Positions 27,459 to 36,995 are shown, counted from the stretch's first letter. The stretch: DNA of 64,000 nucleotides from Collinsella sp. AK_207A (GCF_902501965.1 NZ_CABWID010000020.1:57925-121924), one strand, 5' to 3'. The notes: generated by a model from the sequence alone, not told the origin. Made by a program: numbers and translations.

Positions 27459-27995
27459 ATGCAAAGCTATCCATACGGCAGCAACGGCAGGGCGGACGCG
27501 CCAGGCCGCGAGAACGACTCTTTGGTAGGGCGCTTCGCAGAGGAGCACTACGACGAGGTATACCGCTACTGCGCGCGGAGGCTCCCCTCGAAAGAGGATG
27601 CCCAAGACGTGACGCAGGAGGTGTTCCTTCGGCTCGTGCGGAGCGATGCGCTATACGCCGAGCATGGAAAGCCCCTTGCGTATCTCTACACCTGCGCGCG
27701 TAACGTCTGTGCCGACTTCTACCGAGGCCAGAGACCGGTTGGCGCCTTGGACGAGGACGATGCGCAGGCAATTCCCGACGCGCGGCATGCAGACATGGAC
27801 GGACGGCTGACCATGGCGGATGCCCTCGCCCGCCTTACGGAAGAGGAGCGCGAGGTCATCGAGCTGCGCTACGGCCAGGGCCTGCCTATGTCCGACATCT
27901 CCGCCGTGACGGGGAAGTCGAGGTTCGCCCTCTATCGAATCGAGCGGCGCGCGCTCGGCAGGCTCAAAGAACTGATGGGAGAAGGCCATGGATGA
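27459..27995 (+). CDS. ECF-type RNA polymerase sigma factor
   Basis: 178 residues. Region 2 (about 22-95; HYDEVYRYCARRLPSKEDAQ, then DVTQEVFLR and ARNVCADFYRG) and region 4 (about 125-175; LTEEEREVIELRYGQGLPMS). AGGAGGT is 11 nt upstream. The next gene, a membrane protein, overlaps its end by 8 bp as many anti-sigma factors do. It heads a four-gene operon with an ABC transporter, so envelope or antimicrobial stress control is likely. Confidence 0.93.
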   Translation: MQSYPYGSNGRADAPGRENDSLVGRFAEEHYDEVYRYCARRLPSKEDAQDVTQEVFLRLVRSDALYAEHGKPLAYLYTCARNVCADFYRGQRPVGALDEDDAQAIPDARHADMDGRLTMADALARLTEEEREVIELRYGQGLPMSDISAVTGKSRFALYRIERRALGRLKELMGEGHG

Positions 27996-28773
27996 CTCGA
28001 AGCTAAAGGATGCGCTGAGGAGCTACTACGCCGATGACGCGGCATCCCCCGACGCCTCGGCGCGCAAGCGCACCTTGCTGCTCGTGGAAGCAGAGGCGGC
28101 TCGCGCCCGCGGAGGCGCGAGGGAGGCGGATTACATCCCGCTCTGGCGGTTCGTCGCGAGCCAGGTTCGGTTCGTGCGTCCCTGGGCATGGATGCTCCAA
28201 ATCGCGCTTCTGGCGTGCATGCTCGCTCTCGTCGGCGAGATCGGCCCGCGCTCGGGAAGCCCCATCGTCGTCATGGCGGCATCGGCCCTCTCGGTTGCCA
28301 TAGCGGCCCCATCGGTATTCAAGAGCTTCGAGACCCGCGTCTGCGAGATGGAGTACTCGTGCCGGTTCAGCTGCGTGCAAGTGTTGGCGAGCAGGCTTTT
28401 GCTTTTCGGCCTGGCCGACGTGCTTTGGATTACGCTCGCCGTTGCGGCAGTGCCAACGCTCGCGGGGATCGACGCGCTTCGCGTACTGCTGTACGCATGC
28501 ACGCCGTTCTTCTGCTCGTGTGCTACCTGCTTCTATGCGGCGCGCCGTCTGCCGGGCAACTCGCTCGTCGTCAGCGTCGCTCCTGCGATGTCCGTGCTCG
28601 CGGCGCTCTGGCTGCTGAGCGCGGCGTTCCCCCTCTGGTACGAGGGCGCGTCTCTCGCCGTATGGGTCGCGGCGCTCATGGCCTCCATGGCGCTCGCCGC
28701 CCTGGAAGCGTCAAGGCTCATGTGCTGCGTCTCAGGCGGCCTCTCACCACGCCCGTCAAAGGCTGCGCTCTAG
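27988..28773 (+). CDS. Polytopic membrane protein, possible anti-sigma partner
   Basis: 261 residues. A soluble N-terminus (about 1-60) precedes six hydrophobic segments (about 66-85, 92-110, 130-155, 163-185, 195-215, 220-240). It overlaps the sigma gene and precedes the ABC genes. No anti-sigma zinc motif (HxxxCxxC) is seen, so an anti-sigma role rests on position only; it could equally be an accessory transporter subunit. Confidence 0.7.
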   Translation: MDDSKLKDALRSYYADDAASPDASARKRTLLLVEAEAARARGGAREADYIPLWRFVASQVRFVRPWAWMLQIALLACMLALVGEIGPRSGSPIVVMAASALSVAIAAPSVFKSFETRVCEMEYSCRFSCVQVLASRLLLFGLADVLWITLAVAAVPTLAGIDALRVLLYACTPFFCSCATCFYAARRLPGNSLVVSVAPAMSVLAALWLLSAAFPLWYEGASLAVWVAALMASMALAALEASRLMCCVSGGLSPRPSKAAL

Positions 28774-28821
28774 CTCTCCTCCTGCTTATCTGCAACATCG
28801 AACGAAGGACAAGGAACGAAC

Positions 28822-29769
28822 ATGGAACTCAGGCTCGACAGGCTCACCAAGCAGTTCGGCAGCCATATCGCTGTCGATCGCGTGAGCTTCAGCTTCACGC
28901 CCGGCGTCTACGGCCTACTCGGGGCCAACGGCGCAGGCAAGACCACGCTCATGCGCATGATATGCGACGTCATGAGGCCGACATCGGGAAGCGTGTTGTT
29001 CGGGGGCATCCCCATAGACCAGCTTGGCGACGGCTATCGGGCGCGCCTCGGGTACCTGCCCCAGGACTTCGGCTACTACCCGGACTTCACGGCCTGCGAC
29101 TTCATGATGTACCTGGCATCGCTCAAGGGGCTCACCGCGCAGCAGGCGAAAGTGCGCACGCGTGAACTCCTGGAAGTTGTCGGCCTCGCAGAGGCCGCAA
29201 AGCGGAAGGTCAAGACCTTCTCCGGCGGCATGAAGCAGCGGCTCGGCATCGCCCAGGCGGTACTCAACGACCCATCTGTCCTCGTGCTCGACGAGCCCAC
29301 CGCAGGGCTCGACCCCAAGGAGCGCGTCCGCTTCCGCAACCTCATATCCTCTCTCGCCCAAGACAAGATCGTCATCCTCTCCACGCACATCGTCTCGGAC
29401 GTGGAGTACATCGCCGACGAGATCCTCGTGATGCGCGCTGGCGGCATCGTCACGACGGGCACGGTCGACGAGATCACAGGGGACATCAGGGGATGCGTCT
29501 GGGAGTGCGTTGTCACCCCGAGGGAGGCAGACGCCATGTCGGCATCGCTCACGGTGGGCAACATCCACTACGCCCAGGACGGCTCTGCCATCGTTCGCGT
29601 GGTGGCGCAGCAGCGTCCGCATCCGAGCGCGCGCACCGTGGAGCCGACGCTGGAGGACGTCTACCTCTACCTTTTCCAGGAGCAATCCGGATGCCTGCCG
29701 GTTTCGCAGACGAAAGCGGAAACGGGACAGGACGCAATCGCACGCAGGAAAGGAGCGCACCGTGGGTAG
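28822..29769 (+). CDS. ABC transporter ATP-binding protein
   Basis: 315 residues. Walker A GANGAGKTT (about 34-42), signature FSGGMKQRLGIA, Walker B VLVLDEPTAGLDP, H-loop LSTHIVSDVEYIAD. A roughly 95-residue C-terminal extension follows, as in bacitracin/lantibiotic-type exporters. It overlaps the permease gene by 8 bp. Confidence 0.93.
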   Translation: MELRLDRLTKQFGSHIAVDRVSFSFTPGVYGLLGANGAGKTTLMRMICDVMRPTSGSVLFGGIPIDQLGDGYRARLGYLPQDFGYYPDFTACDFMMYLASLKGLTAQQAKVRTRELLEVVGLAEAAKRKVKTFSGGMKQRLGIAQAVLNDPSVLVLDEPTAGLDPKERVRFRNLISSLAQDKIVILSTHIVSDVEYIADEILVMRAGGIVTTGTVDEITGDIRGCVWECVVTPREADAMSASLTVGNIHYAQDGSAIVRVVAQQRPHPSARTVEPTLEDVYLYLFQEQSGCLPVSQTKAETGQDAIARRKGAHRG

Positions 29770-31015
29770 CCTCATCGGATACGAGCTCAAGAAGATGCTC
29801 TCAAGGCGCGAATCGCAGGTCTCCATAGCAGCCGTCATGGTATTTGTCGCGGTCATAGCCATCTTCAACATAACGTCCCAGTACGCCCTCGACCCCAAGG
29901 AGATGGACACCGAATTCGAGGGCACTGCCGCCATCGCCCAGAATAAGGCAAACGCGGAAGCGCTCGCAGGCCCCATCACCGACGAGGAGGCCACCGAGAC
30001 GCTCCGCGAGTTCAAGGAGTTCGTCGGTCCGGACGGTGAGGTCAAGGAAGAGTACAGGATGGACAGGAAGCCCTTCGGGGAGAAGACGGACGAGTACTGG
30101 GGGTTCAGAGCGAAGAACAGCGCCCTCGTGGCGCTGCTGACAAGCCCTTGGATGCAAGGCTACCAGATGCCAGAGTCCGTGGCAGCCACTATCGACACGA
30201 CTGGCACCGTCGACCTCTACGGGCAAGTCCGCTCGAAGATAGCCTCCGAGCTCGACGCGAACGGGGCCCTCTCGTACAACGACGAGGAGAGGGCGTTCTG
30301 GAGCGAGAAGGCGCAAGGCGTGCACACGCCCATCGAGTACGGATACGCAGGAGGATGGGAGGGGTTCCTCGACCTCGCCCAGTTCCTCATATTCGCGATG
30401 CTCGCAGTCGTGATAACGTGCGCATCGGTGTTTAACGGGGAGTACCGGGCCAAAACCGACGCCATCCTGCTGTCCACCAAGTTCGGCAAATCAAGGCTCG
30501 GACGCGCGAAGGCGGCGGCCTCCGTGATCGCGGCAAGCGCCATATACTGGGCCTTCACACTCGTCTTCCTGGCAATACTGCTCGTCTTCTACGGAGCCGA
30601 CGGCGCAGGTCTACCCATCCAGATCTACAACATCACATGCACCTACGGCATAAGCCTGTCAGCCGCCGTCCTCATATGCTGCCTCATCGGGTACCTCGCA
30701 ACCCTCGCCCTCCTTGGGATAGTGCTCGCGCTGTCGGCCAAGATAAACAGCCCCATGGGAATCCTCGCGGTCGGCGTTGCTCTCATCTTGGTCCCGGTCT
30801 TCGTGCCGACGATGACGAACAGCATCGCGAACCACATCATCTACCTGTTCCCCTGCGACGCGCTGAACCCCTTCAGCCTCTTCGACATGGTCTCGTATGC
30901 CATAGGCCCTGTCGTGGTCGAGCTCCCCGTGTTCCTCGCCGCTTTCTACCTCTTGCTTTTCGCGGCGGGTATTACCCTCGCGATAAGGACGTTCAAACGC
31001 CATCAGGTCGCCTGA
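29762..31015 (+). CDS. ABC transporter permease with large extracytoplasmic loop
   Basis: 417 residues from a GTG with AAAGGAG 6 nt upstream; an in-frame ORF reaching further back lies within the ATPase gene. One membrane segment near 20-42, a roughly 150-residue hydrophilic loop (about 45-200) and five more segments between 205 and 410. This plan (TM1, outer domain, TM2-6) is that of ABC-2 permeases involved in antimicrobial export or sensing. The large loop may bind the ligand. Confidence 0.88.
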   Translation: MGSLIGYELKKMLSRRESQVSIAAVMVFVAVIAIFNITSQYALDPKEMDTEFEGTAAIAQNKANAEALAGPITDEEATETLREFKEFVGPDGEVKEEYRMDRKPFGEKTDEYWGFRAKNSALVALLTSPWMQGYQMPESVAATIDTTGTVDLYGQVRSKIASELDANGALSYNDEERAFWSEKAQGVHTPIEYGYAGGWEGFLDLAQFLIFAMLAVVITCASVFNGEYRAKTDAILLSTKFGKSRLGRAKAAASVIAASAIYWAFTLVFLAILLVFYGADGAGLPIQIYNITCTYGISLSAAVLICCLIGYLATLALLGIVLALSAKINSPMGILAVGVALILVPVFVPTMTNSIANHIIYLFPCDALNPFSLFDMVSYAIGPVVVELPVFLAAFYLLLFAAGITLAIRTFKRHQVA

Positions 31016-31221
31016 TGATGTCTAGGAGGACCGTTGCCGCCAAGGATGCGTGAAAGGATGCGTGAATCAGCGAACCTTCGAGTGATTGCATGCCACCTGG
31101 GCGAACGTGGTTTTTCTGAAGGCGGAAGTAAATGGTAGTGTCCCGATTGTTGGCGTAGAGCCCGTTTCTCGAGAATCGCCCTCCCAGCCCAACGGGCTCC
31201 CCCAATCGGTGCCCCGGCATG

Positions 31222-31255
31222 AAAAAACGGCTCCCGAGTCATCTCGGGGGCCGTT
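31222..31255 (-). terminator. Rho-independent terminator, reverse strand
   Basis: AACGGCTCCCGAG (31226-31238) pairs with CTCGGGGGCCGTT (31243-31255) with one G-U type mismatch. On the reverse strand the stem is followed by TTTTTT, so it ends transcription coming from the broken AlbA_2 gene. Confidence 0.75.
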
Positions 31256-31556
31256 CAAACGCTCATCGCTCGTTTGAAAGGATGGATACGTCGAGGACAC
31301 TTAGTCCCTGAGGTATGGTTTTCACTCTATTCCCACTCATTAGTGAGATTGTTGCTTTTTTCTCAGCTTCAATCCCCGAGGGCGAGGAGCGCGGCCCATG
31401 GCCTGCGGGCTGCGCGGCGCGGGCCCCGTAGAATACGTGCGGGCGGCGCTTGCAGCCCACCGCGCGGCAGTGGCCGCAGCCGTTCGTGACAGACTGCGGC
31501 AAAAGTCGCAAATGGCTTGAAGGTGCGGACCCTAAAGGCGACCACATCCGACAGCC
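31256..31556. other. Intergenic with guaA-end-like motif
   Basis: About 300 bp. It contains TATTCCCACTCAT at 31328-31340, one of four related motifs in the window (see findings). No gene recognised. Confidence 0.45.
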
Positions 31557-32316
31557 CTAATCCGCGCGAGCGTATCTTCTTCCGCGGCCTTCCCCCTCTT
31601 GCTTCAGGTAGCCCTTGGCCACAAGGGAGTTCAGCTGGCGCACCGTCTTCATCTTCTCGTATCCGGTCACCTCGGACACGGTCGAGCGCGACACGAGCCT
31701 GTTCTCCGGAACGGCGTCGAGAACCGACCGTTCCTCGTCCGTCAGGGCGCTTCGCCTGTCGACGAAAGGGAGCTTGACGGAGATATAGCCATCGCCCGCC
31801 TCGAAGCTCGGCGACGAGCCGGTGCCCTCGTACGCGCCCCTTATGCGGCGCACGCCCGTCCCGAACCTCTCGATGAGCCCTGCGCGGAACATGCTCTCGG
31901 CGAGCACCGGATTCCTGAGCAGAGAGAAGCGGCCCTCAAGGTAGGCCTCTTTCGTCATCCCCGGAACCAAGCCTCCCGGCGAGACGACCTCCGCGCCGTC
32001 TTCCGAGAGCGATATCCTCACGCACGCGTCCACGTCCCAGATGCGGTGCGCAAGGGCGTTCGCTACGGCCTCGCGGAAGGCCTTCTTCGGGATTCTTTCC
32101 ACCAACACCCTGGCTGCGCCATCGATGGCTTCGTACTCGCAGTGTCTCTCTGATCCTGTTCTCGATGTCCAGGCACGCCTGCTTGGGGTCATCGAGCCCC
32201 ACCACGGCGCCGCCGTCGTCGACGCCGAACACTATGCGGCCGCCGTTGAAGTTGGCGAACGCGCTCACCGTCTTCAGGAAGCCCCTGTTGACTTCGGATT
32301 TGTATTCCAAGGTCAT
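31557..32316 (-). pseudogene. AlbA_2 (Schlafen-like) DNA-binding ATP-binding protein, broken
   Basis: The frame from ATG 32316 encodes the AlbA_2 core (MTLEYKSEVNRGFLKTVSAF, GGRIVFGVDDGG) for about 60 residues. It then loses frame near 32150; a second frame carries the C-terminal ATPase-like and winged-helix parts (AFREAVANALAHRIWD, ERFGTGVRRIRGAYEG, TVSEVTGYEKMKTVRQLNSL) to 31557. About 150 residues usual between the two parts are missing. So there is an internal deletion plus frameshift. Intact members act as regulators or defence-linked proteins. Confidence 0.8.
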
Positions 32317-32349
32317 CGGCCTCTCTCCGCATGGCCGCTCCTTTCCCTG

Positions 32350-32390
32350 AATCGTTGCAACGATTGTGCAACGATTGATGAATCGTTGCA
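32350..32390. promoter_or_regulatory. Operator array of AATCGTTGCA half-sites
   Basis: AATCGTTGCAACGATT (32350-32365) is a perfect palindrome. It is followed at once by TGCAACGATT (32367-32376), GATG, AATCGTTGCA (32381-32390), a second perfect inverted repeat. Four half-sites lie 35-75 bp upstream of the AlbA_2 start and are probably its autoregulatory site. Confidence 0.65.
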
Positions 32391-32722
32391 GAAACGATGC
32401 ATCGATTATGGGGCGTCTCGCCTTCGCTATGCAGTGTCGCCAAATATCGGGCAATGAACGAGTCATGTTCTTCTGCTATATGCTGGTTATCACCTGCGTA
32501 TACGACCCCATCAATGTCGCGCCGCAGTCCGTCGCAAAGCTGCTTGACATGACGCTTTCCCTCGACCGAATGAGGGCGATTGAGAACAAGCCCATGCAAA
32601 CGGGCGGCAAGGAGTTCGAACCCCATGGGCATGATCCTGTTTTTAAGGACGTGGGGTTTCCTACGGAGACGGCGAGCACTGCGGGAAATTGACAAGGGCT
32701 CGACGAGACCCCGTTCACCCCT
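32391..32722. other. Intergenic, nothing recognised
   Basis: About 330 bp between the AlbA_2 operator and the end of the methyltransferase gene. A few short forward frames show no family resemblance. Confidence 0.4.
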
Positions 32723-33577
32723 TTACCGAGGCTGCCCCTCCCCTTCTCTCACATACACCATCTTCACCATGCGCAATCGGTCGGATACGCCCATGCTGAG
32801 CTTCGTGGAGAGCTTCAGCCCGGCCTTGTCGACGTGGCGGTAATAGGGCTCTTCCGCAACGGCGCAGGTATCGCCGCCGATTCTCCGGGCGAGCTCCGCC
32901 GCGGAGCCCACGCAGAAGAACATTCTCGCGTCGGCATGGCCCATCTGCTTCATGTATTTCTTCTGCATCATGCCCATTCCGATTCCGCTCACGCCGTCGA
33001 ACGCCACCTCCACATTCCCGAAGCCGTGCAGCGTCCGCAGAAGGGCGACCACCTTCTCCTCTTCGAAATAGTGGAACAGGCCGCCGGCGGTAACCAGCAC
33101 CGGCGCGTCCGGCGCGTCAACGCGGATCCGCCCGATCCAGTCGCCCGAGAAGGCGTCGCCGGCAAGGTAAGTCTGCCGTTCCGGCTTCGGAAGCAGCGCC
33201 CTTCGATACGCCATTACTTCCGGCAGGTCGACGGCATACCAGCGGGTATGCCCATCGTCGTTCCTGCAGTAGGTGGTCTCCAGACCGCACCCCAGCTCCG
33301 CGATCACGCCGCCCGGCTTGCGGCGGAGGAAGTGCCGGATGCATCGGTCCATGTTGGCGGAACGGGAGGCGGAGGCCAGCAGGGTGTACTGGCTCTGGGA
33401 GCCTTTGTCCGCGAGGCCTTCCGGCAGCGCGCCTTTCAGCGACAGGGCCGTTTCGTCGTGCAGGATGTTCGGGAAATGCTCGCTGGCGTAGATCCTGCCG
33501 AGCATCGGGATGAACAAGGTGTTCTCTATGGCGCTGAATTCTGGCACGCAGTCCCTCCCCGCAAAACAATGACTCAT
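32723..33577 (-). CDS. SAM-dependent O-methyltransferase, LCM/TcmP-like
   Basis: 284 residues. Resembles leucine carboxyl methyltransferase-type O-methyltransferases: an N-terminal IENTLFIPMLGRIYASEHFP, the SAM-binding GVIAELGCGLETT (about 90-102), and WYAVDLPEVMAYRR for motif II. The ATG has a poor ribosome site; it lies 3 bp after a 52-residue AraC-like ORF and may be translated by coupling. Substrate unknown; homologues often methylate small polyketide-like or carboxylate compounds. Confidence 0.8.
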   Translation of the reverse strand: MSHCFAGRDCVPEFSAIENTLFIPMLGRIYASEHFPNILHDETALSLKGALPEGLADKGSQSQYTLLASASRSANMDRCIRHFLRRKPGGVIAELGCGLETTYCRNDDGHTRWYAVDLPEVMAYRRALLPKPERQTYLAGDAFSGDWIGRIRVDAPDAPVLVTAGGLFHYFEEEKVVALLRTLHGFGNVEVAFDGVSGIGMGMMQKKYMKQMGHADARMFFCVGSAAELARRIGGDTCAVAEEPYYRHVDKAGLKLSTKLSMGVSDRLRMVKMVYVREGEGQPR

Positions 33578-33579
33578 GA

Positions 33580-33738
33580 TTATTCGGCTATGACTGCCTT
33601 CCGAACTGCGCGGGCGTGCAGCCCTTGCCTCCTCCGGAGTGCCCCTGTGAGTATGCCAGGCTCGGAGCAGCCCGCCGCTCTGCCGGCCTCGGTTATTGTG
33701 ATGCCGGCCTTGAATCCCTGATATCTTTCACCGCTCAT
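33580..33738 (-). CDS. Small AraC-like helix-turn-helix ORF, probable remnant
   Basis: 52 residues from an ATG at 33738, with TATAAT-like sequence overlapping the start. ITEAGRAAGCSEPGILTGAL resembles the second helix-turn-helix of AraC proteins. It ends 3 bp before the methyltransferase. Either the tail of a lost AraC regulator or a mini-regulator. Confidence 0.4.
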   Translation of the reverse strand: MSGERYQGFKAGITITEAGRAAGCSEPGILTGALRRRQGLHARAVRKAVIAE

Positions 33739-33799
33739 TATAGGTTAAAGTTACTCACGTCTAACAATCATGCAAAAGAAGGTTCACACATGCCCGTCG

Positions 33800-33898
33800 C
33801 TATCGTTCTTGCCCGGTGCCCTCGCGGATGAGGCTGCCCGGCAAGGAGCCAGCCACAGCGATACGACACCCGGGCGCGCTCTCGCAGAGGTACTCGAG
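33800..33898 (-). pseudogene. DUF4143-type ATPase fragment
   Basis: The frame ending at 33800 reads LEYLCESAPGCRIAVAGSLP then GSLIREGTG. The intact ATPases at 43438 and 52688 have LKYFCENAPEYHIAAAGSLL at this point. Only about 32 residues survive. Confidence 0.75.
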
Positions 33899-33986
33899 CG
33901 AGGTGGGATCGTCCTTAGCCATATGCAACAACAATCCAATTTGGCGAATACGCACAGAGCTGCAACTCCAAATTGCCGCGCGTGCT

Positions 33987-34997
33987 CTAAAAGGCCGCAC
34001 GTCCTGTAGGACGGAAAGGCTCGATTCGCGGGCATTCGGGACGGCGCCGCCACTGCGTGGGGGAGCAACCGAACGTTCGGCGAAATGCTTCGTCGAACGC
34101 TGAGGTGCGCGCGTATCCCACCGCGCGCGCTATGCGCGCCACGTCCGCCTCCCCGGAGCCGAGCAGACTGCAGGCGGCTCCCATACGCTCCGCCCGAAGG
34201 CGCTCTGCCACGCCCATCCCTCGCACGTTCCTGAAAGCGTCGTAGAGACGCGAGCGGCTCACGAAAAGCTCGTCTGCGATCGCCTTTACGGTGAGCCCCT
34301 CGGAAAACCGCGCCGAGATGATCTCCTCTGCCCGCTCCACGATCGCGCGGTCCGTCCGCCCCGCTTCGTCTTCGACCCAAGTGCGGGAACGGGCCAAGAG
34401 AGCGGTTGCCGTTTCGAGCGCTTTCGCGTGATAATACGGCGCCGCTCCGGGCCGCGCCGCCCGTTCGGGGGTGAACGACCTGAGAATGGAGAGCATCTCG
34501 GCAGGAGGGCTCACAGGATCAAGTGCGCGCATCGCGTCCTCCGCGTCTCCGAAATCGTCGGGGAATCTCTTCTTCAAACCCTCAAAGTAACCGGGCGTGT
34601 AGGTGAGGCTCGTCGACTCGTAAAGGGCTCCCGCCTGCATCAGGCAGCGCGTGGTTCCTCCCGCCTGGGAGAACGAGACGACGTTCTCGCGCTCCGCAGC
34701 CGCTTGGACGGGCGCATTCGGCAGCGACCGGAGCGTCGCCGACGATCCCGAGAAGACGCAGAAGAAGTCCGTCGGGCGCTCCTCGAGGATGAGCGGTTTC
34801 TTCAGGCGAATCGAATGCATACTGACGAGGCACTCCTCGCCGAGCGCCGCCGTCCAGAGAAACCCTTCGCCGAGCGATTCCGGAAGCGTCGCGTACAGAC
34901 CGCAGCGAACGGATTCCATCCTGAGGGACAGTTGCTCTATCTGCGGTTCCACGAACGTCCGCAAATGCTGCGGGATAGCCGCTTGCAGTGTGCTCAT
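33987..34997 (-). CDS. AraC-family transcriptional regulator
   Basis: 336 residues. A long N-terminal sensing domain (about 1-225) and a C-terminal double helix-turn-helix (about 235-325; LTVKAIADELFVSRSRLYDA, IARAVGYARTSAFDEAFRRT, FGCSPTQWRR). Divergent from the two-gene ABC transporter starting at 35175, with palindromes in the 177-bp gap, so it likely controls that transporter. Such AraC/ABC pairs in gut Gram-positives are often tied to siderophore or iron traffic. Confidence 0.92.
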   Translation of the reverse strand: MSTLQAAIPQHLRTFVEPQIEQLSLRMESVRCGLYATLPESLGEGFLWTAALGEECLVSMHSIRLKKPLILEERPTDFFCVFSGSSATLRSLPNAPVQAAAERENVVSFSQAGGTTRCLMQAGALYESTSLTYTPGYFEGLKKRFPDDFGDAEDAMRALDPVSPPAEMLSILRSFTPERAARPGAAPYYHAKALETATALLARSRTWVEDEAGRTDRAIVERAEEIISARFSEGLTVKAIADELFVSRSRLYDAFRNVRGMGVAERLRAERMGAACSLLGSGEADVARIARAVGYARTSAFDEAFRRTFGCSPTQWRRRPECPRIEPFRPTGRAAF

Positions 34998-35049
34998 GCT
35001 CGATCTCCTGCGGTTTCACGATCGTCCGAATTCGTTTCGAAAACGTCTC

Positions 35050-35108
35050 CGTTTCCAGGTCGTGGAAACGAAGAACTTGCGCATGATGGTATGTTAACTG
35101 CAACTAAC
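35050..35108. promoter_or_regulatory. Palindromes between araC and the ABC operon
   Basis: CGTTTCC (35050-35056) pairs with GGAAACG (35064-35070). At 35093-35108, GTTAACTGCAACTAAC matches the perfect palindrome GTTAGTTGCAACTAAC at 14 of 16 positions, a shape like that of DtxR-type iron boxes. The first is a candidate AraC site, the second a candidate iron-regulator site. Confidence 0.45.
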
Positions 35109-35174
35109 TATCAAGTGCGTCGAAGACTCCGGTCCCATCGGGGCGGCGCGCAAGATCAAGATCGGAGGTTTCGT

Positions 35175-36995
35175 ATGGACAAAAAGGAGGAGCCATCCCG
35201 CGGACGCAGCGCCGTGTCGCGGCTGCTCGATTTCGCCGGGCCGCGCAAAGCACTCACCTACCTGGGTTGCGCGCTTTCCGCGATCTCCATGGTCGTGGGG
35301 TTCGGACCCTATGTGTGCATCTGGCTGGTGGCGCGCGACCTTATCGCCGTGGCTCCCAACTGGAGCACGGCTACGAGTATCGCGGTGTACGGATGGTGGG
35401 CGCTCGGGCTTTCCGTCGCGTCTATCCTGCTGTACTTCGCAGGACTCATGTGCACGCATCTGGCGGCGTTTCGCTGCGCGGCGAACATGCGCAAGAGGGC
35501 GGCTGAGCATCTGATGCACACGAGCCTGGGGTATTTCGACACGCATGCGAGCGGTGCGCTGCGGCGCGTGGTTGATGGCTGCGCGGCGGAGACAGAGGGA
35601 ATGCTTGCCCACAAGCTGCCCGATACCGCTGGTTCGGTGGCGATGATCATGGGCATGCTGGTACTGTTTTTCGTGTTCGACTGGCGGCTGGGTCTTGCAT
35701 GCCTGGTGCCGGTGATCCTTTCGCTCATTTGCATGTTCTACATGATGGGCGGGCGCGGTATGGAATTCATGACGAAGTACATGGGATCTCTCGTCAAGAT
35801 GAACAAGACGGGCACCGAGTACGTTCGCGGCATCCCCGTGGTGAAGGTGTTCCAGCAGACGGTGTACTCATTCAAGGCGTTTCATGATGCCATTGAGGAG
35901 TTCACCCGTCTTGCGCAGGACTATGCGGTGAGATGGTGTCGCACGCCGCAGTCATTGTCGCTGACCGTCATCAACGGGGTAGCGCTGTTTTTGGTGCCGG
36001 TGGCCATTCTCCTGGCGCCGGGTGAAGGCGATTTTGGCGCGTTTCTTGCCAACTTCGCATTCTACGCCATCTTTTCGGCGGTCATCCCCACTGCCATGAC
36101 GCGCGTGATGTTCATGTCGGATGCGCTGCAGTCGTCCACCGATGCGGTGAACCGCGTGGAAGAGGTGCTGGCGGCTCCGACGATAAAGGCACCCGCCGCG
36201 CCGAAGGAGCCGGCCGATAACTCCATCGCGTTCGAAGATGTGAGCTTTACTTACGAAGGAGCTCATGAGCCTGCGCTGTCCCATGTGAGCTTCAGCGTGC
36301 CGGCGGGGTCGACCGTGGCGTTGGTGGGGCCGTCCGGCGGAGGCAAGACCACGGCGGCCAGTCTGGTGCCTCGTTTTTGGGACGCATGCGCGGGGCGCGT
36401 ACTGGTGGGCGGCGTGGATGTGCGGAGCATGGATCCGCACAGGCTGATGGAGCACGTTGCGTTCGTGTTCCAGGCAAACCGCCTGTTCAAGCAGAGCGTG
36501 CTCGAGAACGTGCGAGCGGCGCGGCCCGATGCTACGCGCGAAGAGGTCGCCCGCGCGCTTTCCGCCGCCCAATGCGACGACATTATAGAGAAGCTGCCTG
36601 ACGGCGTAGATACCGTATACGGCGCGGCGGGCGCTCATTTCTCCGGCGGCGAGGTGCAGCGGCTCATGCTGGCGCGCACCATTATGAAAGATGCGCCCAT
36701 TGTGGTGCTGGACGAGGCCACGGCCTTCGCCGATCCGGAAAACGAGGTCAAGATACAAAAGGCGTTCTCCGAGCTGGCAAGTGGGCGCAGTGGCGAGAAG
36801 CGCACGGTGTTGATGGTGGCGCACCGACTGTCCACCGTACGCAATGCCGACAAGATCGTGGTGCTGGACGCTGGACGTGTGGCGGAACAGGGAACCCATG
36901 ACGAGCTGCTGGCGGCGGGCGGCCTGTACGCACGTATGTGGGCGGACTACGAGCGCGCTGTCAGCTGGAAAATCACGTCCGAGGAGGTGGCGTAG
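35175..36995 (+). CDS. ABC transporter, fused permease-ATPase (subunit 1)
   Basis: 606 residues from an ATG with GGAGG 6 nt upstream; a longer in-frame ORF runs antisense through araC and is discounted. Six membrane helices (about 20-310) are followed by an ATPase with Walker A GPSGGGKTT, signature FSGGEVQRLMLAR and Walker B IVVLDEATAFADPEN. Type IV exporter fold. It abuts the second subunit (TAG then ATG), so the pair is a heterodimer. Some such pairs import siderophores despite the exporter fold. Confidence 0.93.
   Translation: MDKKEEPSRGRSAVSRLLDFAGPRKALTYLGCALSAISMVVGFGPYVCIWLVARDLIAVAPNWSTATSIAVYGWWALGLSVASILLYFAGLMCTHLAAFRCAANMRKRAAEHLMHTSLGYFDTHASGALRRVVDGCAAETEGMLAHKLPDTAGSVAMIMGMLVLFFVFDWRLGLACLVPVILSLICMFYMMGGRGMEFMTKYMGSLVKMNKTGTEYVRGIPVVKVFQQTVYSFKAFHDAIEEFTRLAQDYAVRWCRTPQSLSLTVINGVALFLVPVAILLAPGEGDFGAFLANFAFYAIFSAVIPTAMTRVMFMSDALQSSTDAVNRVEEVLAAPTIKAPAAPKEPADNSIAFEDVSFTYEGAHEPALSHVSFSVPAGSTVALVGPSGGGKTTAASLVPRFWDACAGRVLVGGVDVRSMDPHRLMEHVAFVFQANRLFKQSVLENVRAARPDATREEVARALSAAQCDDIIEKLPDGVDTVYGAAGAHFSGGEVQRLMLARTIMKDAPIVVLDEATAFADPENEVKIQKAFSELASGRSGEKRTVLMVAHRLSTVRNADKIVVLDAGRVAEQGTHDELLAAGGLYARMWADYERAVSWKITSEEVA

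Noticed and set aside
33800..33898. A real small gene
   Set aside because: Its peptide aligns with the middle of the DUF4143-type ATPases, so it is a fragment, not a new gene.
34428..35174. Forward extension of the ABC subunit 1 reading frame
   Set aside because: It runs antisense through the AraC gene; the ATG at 35175 has GGAGG and begins the real protein.
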